From the IMG/VR virus record IMGVR_UViG_3300043429_000361, positions 1 to 27,785 of that record: DNA of 27,785 nucleotides. The stretch is one strand, 5' to 3'. The stretch is from a virus. The notes beneath the pieces are model-generated. The model was not told the origin of the DNA. It saw only the letters and a program-made list of their open reading frames with translations, and made no database searches. Shown piece by piece: positions 21,852 through 27,785 of this stretch (positions within the stretch are counted from its first letter, which is position 1; the number at the start of each line of letters is the position of its first letter). Position numbers and translations under genes: made by a program.

Positions 21852-23425
21852 TCCGATCTTCCTGCACGGTAAAACCTTACATTGCTCTTGAGCCTTTCGT
21901 CATTGGGAGAAAGTTCCAGAGCTTTTTCACCGTATTTCAAGGCCATATCATAAATGCCAATGTTCCAAGCTGCAATAGCGGCAAGGTCGTATGGCTGGTG
22001 TCCCCACACTTCAGGGTCAACCGTGTAAACCATTTCGCGGCTCTGTATGCGGAGCGCTCTCATCGCAGCAGAAAGACATTCTTCCCACCTAGATTGACGA
22101 TACATGAGCATTGCCAATTCGCACCAAGGCTCGCGCGTATTGGGCGCTTCATACGCTGCCATTTGGAATGCGCGCTCTGCATTATAATGATCGCCAAGAG
22201 CGTCATAAGAGCGTCCCATCACCCGATAGGCATAGCAGCGCTCATTTGGCCAGTTAGCGCGAGGAAGCGCCAAGTACCTTTTGCATTGCTCTATGGCCTC
22301 GGCCCAGCGCGAGTTAAAGCTAAGCTCCCTTGCGTAATAAAATCCGTTACGCGGGCAGTCCGGGTCTTCCTCTACGGAGAGCTTGAGCAAATCGAGATAT
22401 TGGCCACGGGACTTCGTGGGGTCCGGCTTGTGGATGACAAGGAGCATGTCCGTGTCAGACCATACTTCCTTTATTCGCCCGTCTGCTACCGGGTATTCGT
22501 GACAGGGATGATGCCAATAGTATCCATGCCGGGCGTGGATTTTTTCATACTTGAACGCAATGCCTGCGCCCCAGTCGAACATATACCGAAGCCGCGTCGT
22601 CTTTCCGAGGTGCCAGACGCGCTCAATTTCTTCGCGCCATCCGGGCTGTAGAACTTCGTCCAGATCAAGGGAAACGCAAATGTCAAAGTCCTTGGGGATC
22701 AGCGCCAAGGCAGCATTGCGCGCGTGGTCAAAGCGCCAAGGCGTTATGCAGATTTCGTTGACGTGAACGCCATGTTTCTGAGCCAGAGAAACAGTGTCGT
22801 CAGTGCTGCCGGTGTCTGCAATAAAGATCGCATCTGCGTCCTTTGCAGCCTCGCAAAAGCGGTCAACAAACATCGCCTCATTTTTGCTGATGGCATAGAC
22901 GCAAATCTTTGGCTTAACCCTATGTTTCGACCAAACATAAACGCCGATTTCACCCTCTATCATGAAGGTGTCGGGCTTCCCGAAAACACGAACAACTTCA
23001 TCGTGCGACCAGTCATCCTTGACATGGCGCTCATACGGGTTTCCGGCGTACTCATCCTGCGGATAGAACCCGAGCGGAATGCTGATGATAACAGTGTCAG
23101 CGCACGAAACCATGCGACTGAAAAGCGAATGGGCTTCGTTGACGGTCATGTGTTCAAGAACATCTCCAGCAATGGCAATGTCATAACGCTCGTCTTTGGC
23201 CGGATGCCATTCGCGAGCGTCACCAACGATCAGCTTGTCATAAATTGAGCGAAGCGCATACTCTTCGACGTATGGACCCCAAATCTCAATTCCAGTTACA
23301 ATCGAGCTATCGAACATGACTGCGTATGTTCCACACCCCGCTCCCACATCAAGGACCGTTTTGTGTGGCACGCAGTCTGCTATTTTACGAATAAAGTCCT
23401 TACCGTTGCGAGAACTAAACGGCAT
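21848..23425 (-). CDS. methyltransferase-glycosyltransferase-TPR fusion
   Basis: 525 residues with three parts. Residues 20-165 are a class I SAM methyltransferase: VLDVGAGCGTYA (24-35) binds SAM and GDVLEHM (87-93) is motif IV-like. Residues 172-345 are a GT2 glycosyltransferase: ICVYAISKNEA, ADTGSTDDT (203-211) and SLDLDEVL with the D254-x-D256 metal/sugar-nucleotide motif. Residues 355-515 hold TPR-like helical pairs (YARELSFNSRWAEAIEQCKR, YRVMGRSYDALGDHYNAERA, DMALKYGEKALELSPNDER), a protein-binding surface. No signal peptide is present, so it acts in the cytoplasm. It follows a cupin gene after 18 bases. The target could be a virion fibre or a host glycan. Confidence 0.78.
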   Translation of the reverse strand: MPFSSRNGKDFIRKIADCVPHKTVLDVGAGCGTYAVMFDSSIVTGIEIWGPYVEEYALRSIYDKLIVGDAREWHPAKDERYDIAIAGDVLEHMTVNEAHSLFSRMVSCADTVIISIPLGFYPQDEYAGNPYERHVKDDWSHDEVVRVFGKPDTFMIEGEIGVYVWSKHRVKPKICVYAISKNEAMFVDRFCEAAKDADAIFIADTGSTDDTVSLAQKHGVHVNEICITPWRFDHARNAALALIPKDFDICVSLDLDEVLQPGWREEIERVWHLGKTTRLRYMFDWGAGIAFKYEKIHARHGYYWHHPCHEYPVADGRIKEVWSDTDMLLVIHKPDPTKSRGQYLDLLKLSVEEDPDCPRNGFYYARELSFNSRWAEAIEQCKRYLALPRANWPNERCYAYRVMGRSYDALGDHYNAERAFQMAAYEAPNTREPWCELAMLMYRQSRWEECLSAAMRALRIQSREMVYTVDPEVWGHQPYDLAAIAAWNIGIYDMALKYGEKALELSPNDERLKSNVRFYRAGRSE

Positions 23426-23443
23426 TTACCCCTCCCGAACAGG

Positions 23444-23740
23444 TCAAATGAAAAGCTGACCGGCCTCTCCGCTTCCCTTCACGATGTTGACAAGCCTTGA
23501 CCTTGGCTCAAGTGCCTCAAACCCATGCGGGTCATGTGGCTTCCAATCCAAAAAGTCACCAGCCCTGACAACCACTTCCCATTCATTGCCAAACGCTCGA
23601 AAGGAGCCGCGAGAAATGACAGTTATGTGGTTGTTCGTTTCATCATGAACGTGAAGCGGGAGTGTATCCCCCGCTTCGTCAAAATCATAGATGGTGCAGT
23701 AAAGTTTCCCCGGATTTACCGAGGTTGTCCTTGGCATCAT
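23444..23740 (-). CDS. single-domain cupin
   Basis: 98 residues forming one cupin barrel. Motif 1 includes LPLHVHDETNNHITVISRGSF (about 27-47, with H29, H31 and H38 near the metal-site positions) and motif 2 includes DFLDWKPHDPHGFEAL with a later His. The protein could bind a metal and act on a sugar or small acid, or be only a binding protein. Start ATGATG overlaps the upstream gene by four bases. Location just before the methyltransferase-glycosyltransferase gene suggests a common pathway, for example sugar tailoring. Confidence 0.7.
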   Translation of the reverse strand: MMPRTTSVNPGKLYCTIYDFDEAGDTLPLHVHDETNNHITVISRGSFRAFGNEWEVVVRAGDFLDWKPHDPHGFEALEPRSRLVNIVKGSGEAGQLFI

Positions 23741-23997
23741 GAGATTACAGGCCCGCTACCGGGAACTTGTTCTGCCGGAGGCGGAGGAAGCGGGCAGGCA
23801 TCAATCGGGTCGTACTCGCCAGTGCCAATTTGTTCGATAATCCAGACATTGACCGGCGCTGGATCGCCAGCCCTCGCGACATATGGAACATTTGTCTCCC
23901 AAGATTGAGACCAATCATCCCACAAATCTACAGTGCAGATGTACGCCTTTGTATCATCAACGCACTTCACGACAAGGTTTTTGACAATTTCTGTCAT
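23737..23997 (-). CDS. hypothetical small virion-cluster protein
   Basis: 86 residues from ATG 23997, chosen because it forms an ATGA overlap with the upstream fibre-like gene; the longer upstream frame lacks a ribosome site. The sequence is Asp/Trp/Pro-rich (VDLWDDWSQSWETNVPYVAR) with a proline tail (PLPPPPAEQVPGSG). No known family is recognised. It is probably a small tail-associated or accessory protein of the fibre cluster. Confidence 0.5.
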   Translation of the reverse strand: MTEIVKNLVVKCVDDTKAYICTVDLWDDWSQSWETNVPYVARAGDPAPVNVWIIEQIGTGEYDPIDACPLPPPPAEQVPGSGPVIS

Positions 23998-24446
23998 GCT
24001 GTCCTCTGCACAAGATAACCACTTGCAGAACCAACTTTTCCACGGGAACGCCAAGTGCCGGTTATTGCGGCGCGCCCTGTCGATGTTGCATCCCATACTG
24101 TCTCAGCGCCAGCCGTAACGACATAAGGCGTTATTGTAGCATTAACATTATAGGTGGCGCATGTTCCATTGGTTACAATTATGTAGCTTCCGATTGGGTA
24201 AGACGTATTACCGGTCGTAGAGCCCGCATAGAAGTCCTGAGCAATACTCACTGTGCCAGCGCCGTTCGTAACGGCGATGCCGTTGCCAGCAGAAATTGCC
24301 GCAAGCGCATATCCAGAGCCATTGCCAATCGGAATTTGCCCGTTTGAGGGCGTTGCGGTCAGTCCTGTTCCGCCGCCAGCGACATTGACAGCGCCAGCCG
24401 TCGATACGTTTGGAGCAAGGGCTGAGAGGTTTCTAGGGATTGTCAT
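23994..24446 (-). CDS. small tail-fibre-like protein
   Basis: 150 residues, Gly/Ala/Thr/Asn-rich. The segment VNVAGGGTGLTATPSNGQIP followed by IGNGSGYALAAISAGNGIAV is a fibre repeat seen across many phage tail proteins. The C-terminal half (GSYIIVTNGTCATYNVNATI onward) is beta-prone and could be a small tip domain. ATG 24446 is preceded by AGGAG. Its end overlaps the next gene by four bases. It is probably part of a branched or multi-piece tail fibre. Confidence 0.6.
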   Translation of the reverse strand: MTIPRNLSALAPNVSTAGAVNVAGGGTGLTATPSNGQIPIGNGSGYALAAISAGNGIAVTNGAGTVSIAQDFYAGSTTGNTSYPIGSYIIVTNGTCATYNVNATITPYVVTAGAETVWDATSTGRAAITGTWRSRGKVGSASGYLVQRTA

Positions 24447-24466
24447 TTTACGCTCCTAATTTCGGC

Positions 24467-24736
24467 CTACGGGTCAAACGTATTTATTACATTTTGCAGA
24501 TTTCTTTCCGTCGCCTCAAGAAAGATTTTTACCTTTGTTTGCTCAAGAATTGATGTCCTAAGCAACTCTTCAAGATGCCGCCTGTAATCAGCGACATCTT
24601 TGTTATCTGAGTATTTTTCATCAATTATACTCAGCGATAGCCTGTGATTGTCTATATCAATCTGGCGCTCAGCTATGTCCTTTTTCCTCAAAAGGATAGC
24701 TTCCTCCAAGATTTTAATTACATCATTCTTTTCCAT
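24467..24736 (-). CDS. hypothetical coiled-coil protein
   Basis: 89 residues, almost all helical with heptad-like Leu/Ile spacing (VIKILEEAILLRKKDIAERQ, LEELLRTSILEQTKVKIFLE). The gene is visibly richer in A and T than its neighbours, a sign of separate origin. It overlaps the stop of the six-blade repeat gene by one base (TAATGG). No membrane span or catalytic motif is present. It may be a trimerisation or adaptor component of the fibre cluster, but this is inference. Confidence 0.5.
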   Translation of the reverse strand: MEKNDVIKILEEAILLRKKDIAERQIDIDNHRLSLSIIDEKYSDNKDVADYRRHLEELLRTSILEQTKVKIFLEATERNLQNVINTFDP

Positions 24737-25647
24737 TAGATGCTTCCAAAGGCTACATCATAGCTAAGCCAAGCCGGTAGCGTGGCAGGATTTGCGAATT
24801 TGGTCCCAAAACCAGACGACGACCAAGGATAGGCTGTGACGAACGGGGTAGTTGCGTGAGCAATAGCTATTGCGTCTCCTGAAGCGGAGAATGACAGCCC
24901 ATATGCATTTCCAGTCGGTAGCGTGGCGGGATTGGCAAACTTTGTCCCAAACCCGGAGGATGACCAAGGGTAGGCTGTGACGAACGGGGTAGTTGAGTGA
25001 GCAACAGCTATTGCGTCTCCTGAGGGAGAGAATGATACCCCGCTCCCGTTTCCAGTCGGTAGCGTGGCAGGATTTGCGAATTTGGTTCCGAAGCCAGACG
25101 ATGACCAAGGATAGGCCGTGATGTATGGAGAAGCTGCGTGAGCAATAGCTATTGCGTCTCCTGAAGGAGAGAATGATACCCCGTTCCCGCTTCCAGTCGG
25201 TAGCGTGGCAGGATTTGCGAATTTGGTTCCGAAGCCAGACGATGACCAAGGATAGGCTGTGACGAACGGGGTAGTTGTGTGAGCAACAGCTATTGCGTCT
25301 CCTGAGGGAGAGAATGATACCCCATATGCATTTCCAGTCGGTAGCGTGGCAGGATTTGCGAATTTGGTTCCGAAGCCAGACGATGACCAAGGATAAGTTG
25401 TTACAAACGGGGTAGTTGTGTGAGCAACAGCTATTGCGTCTCCTGAAGCGGAGAATGATACCCCGTTCCCATTTCCAGCCGGTAGCGTGGCAGGATTTGC
25501 GAATTTGGTTCCGAAGCCAGACGATGACCAAGGATAGGCTGTGACGTATGGGGACAACTCATGCGCAATAGCTATAGACTTTGAGGGGCCAGCCGCACCC
25601 GCGCCCCCATTACCTGAAAAGCCGGAAAGCTGCGTTACCTTTAGCAT
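24736..25647 (-). CDS. six-blade beta-propeller-like repeat protein
   Basis: 303 residues made almost wholly of six 47-residue repeats, each with the core YPWSSSGFGTKFANPATLP then GVSFSPSGDAIAVAHTT. This resembles a WD40/YncE-type blade (SPSGDAIAVAH is like the WD strand SPDGKLLAVG). Six repeats could close into one propeller, probably a virion-exposed binding domain. A Gly-rich 20-residue N terminus precedes the repeats, and the last repeat ends in LPAWLSYDVAFGSI. The near-identity of the units at the DNA level points to recent tandem duplication. It starts in a TAATG overlap with the preceding chaperone-like gene. Confidence 0.7.
   Translation of the reverse strand: MLKVTQLSGFSGNGGAGAAGPSKSIAIAHELSPYVTAYPWSSSGFGTKFANPATLPAGNGNGVSFSASGDAIAVAHTTTPFVTTYPWSSSGFGTKFANPATLPTGNAYGVSFSPSGDAIAVAHTTTPFVTAYPWSSSGFGTKFANPATLPTGSGNGVSFSPSGDAIAIAHAASPYITAYPWSSSGFGTKFANPATLPTGNGSGVSFSPSGDAIAVAHSTTPFVTAYPWSSSGFGTKFANPATLPTGNAYGLSFSASGDAIAIAHATTPFVTAYPWSSSGFGTKFANPATLPAWLSYDVAFGSI
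24776..25610. repeat. 141-bp tandem repeat, six copies
   Basis: The plus-strand marker GCGTGGC recurs at 24780, 24921, 25062, 25203, 25344 and 25485, an exact 141-base period. Copies differ by scattered substitutions, and the inner ones are nearly identical. One unit encodes one 47-residue blade of the propeller-like protein. Recombination between units could change blade number. Confidence 0.85.
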
Positions 25648-26064
25648 TATAGGGAGCCCGCTGCACGGAACAGATCGTCTATTTGGTCGCTAGTAAAACC
25701 AAGCTCTGACCCGAAAAAAGACACAAGCGGGTCGTCACGAAGTATTTGAACGGCATACTCCCAAGTAATTTTATTCGCCTCTGTGCTGTTTGCCACGGCA
25801 GCATCAACCTCGGACAGCTTGCCGATATTGAGCAAAGCGAGCCTCGCTTGACGGGGGCTGATCGCCGGGGGTACAGGCGCAGGGAGAGACCCCGGATCGG
25901 GATGGCGAACGACCCAGTATCCATTCTCAAGCCCCTCAAAGTCTGGACCTGTCTCGTATTTTACAGAGTAAAATTCCCTGTACGGCTTGCCTGCTAGGTC
26001 TGGCTTTTCAGGATAACGGAAAATTCCCTTGAACTCTCCATAATCCAACATGGCAAAATCATTC

Positions 26065-26084
<20 letters not shown>
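25647..26084 (-). CDS. tail-fibre accessory / chaperone-like protein
   Basis: 145 residues (or 142 from ATG 26075, which also has GAG upstream). The N-terminal half is beta-rich (YWVVRHPDP) followed by a proline linker. The C-terminal half ([56 protein letters not shown]) is a helical domain found in many phage proteins encoded next to tail fibres. It lies directly downstream of the collagen-like fibre and overlaps it, which is the usual place for a fibre assembly factor. It is less certain whether it stays in the virion. Confidence 0.6.
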
Positions 26085-27771
<1,687 letters not shown>

Positions 27772-27785
27772 TTTTTTTCCTTACA

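Noticed and set aside
24764-25531. Second minus-strand frame of 255 residues in the 141-bp repeats
   Set aside because: Because 141 is a multiple of three, any stop-free frame stays open through all copies. The product is Arg/Cys/Trp-rich and not protein-like, while the main frame gives clean blades and TAATG coupling.

Overview
This window is part of a tailed double-stranded DNA phage (or prophage) genome whose host is most likely an alphaproteobacterium. The clearest host marker is a GcrA-family protein at 6056-6562. GcrA is a cell-cycle regulator essentially confined to Alphaproteobacteria and their phages. The P22-like adaptor and hub proteins and the large ejection-type proteins suggest a short-tailed (podovirus-like) particle. 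Terminase, portal and major capsid genes are absent and probably lie beyond the right edge, upstream of the minus-strand late genes.

Layout: (1) 1-282 holds the possible end of a plus-strand gene and a strong intrinsic terminator. (2) 283-1504 is a minus-strand regulatory/recombination block: a small HTH protein, a RusA-like Holliday-junction resolvase, a small unknown and a Cro/CI-like HTH protein. The last has its own promoter, covered by palindromic operator-like sites. (3) 1505-1589 is a divergent promoter region. (4) 1590-6562 is a tightly packed plus-strand early operon: an Erf-type annealing protein, a YqaJ/lambda-type exonuclease, an SSB-tip protein, several unknowns, a DUF6378-like protein, two mini membrane proteins, an exported lytic transglycosylase, a DnaA domain IV-like protein and a GcrA-like protein. 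(5) 6559-27771 is one long minus-strand late block, convergent with the early operon. In transcription order (right to left) it encodes a collagen-like fibre, a chaperone-like protein, a six-blade repeat protein, small tail proteins, a cupin, a methyltransferase-glycosyltransferase-TPR fusion, a lysis cassette (membrane protein, GH24 endolysin, overlapping spanins), the adaptor and hub proteins, further virion proteins, a GNAT acetyltransferase, a GIY-YIG homing endonuclease, two large ejection proteins (one with S74 and SleB-like domains) and a tail fibre.

The most striking signal is not a gene. Reading every line of the window I found no GANTC site, the CcrM methylation motif, where about 108 would be expected by chance; GATC occurs about 70 times. 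This goes with a phage-borne GcrA, the protein that reads methylated GANTC at host promoters, and an adjacent DnaA-box-binding-like domain without the ATPase. Together they suggest a phage that has left the CcrM methylation circuit while carrying homologues of two cell-cycle master regulators, possibly to redirect host transcription and replication.

A second candidate system is in the late block. The collagen-like fibre is dominated by Gly-Pro-Thr triplets, and the same operon carries a methyltransferase-GT2-TPR fusion and a cupin. This resembles the logic of glycosylated GPT collagens such as BclA.
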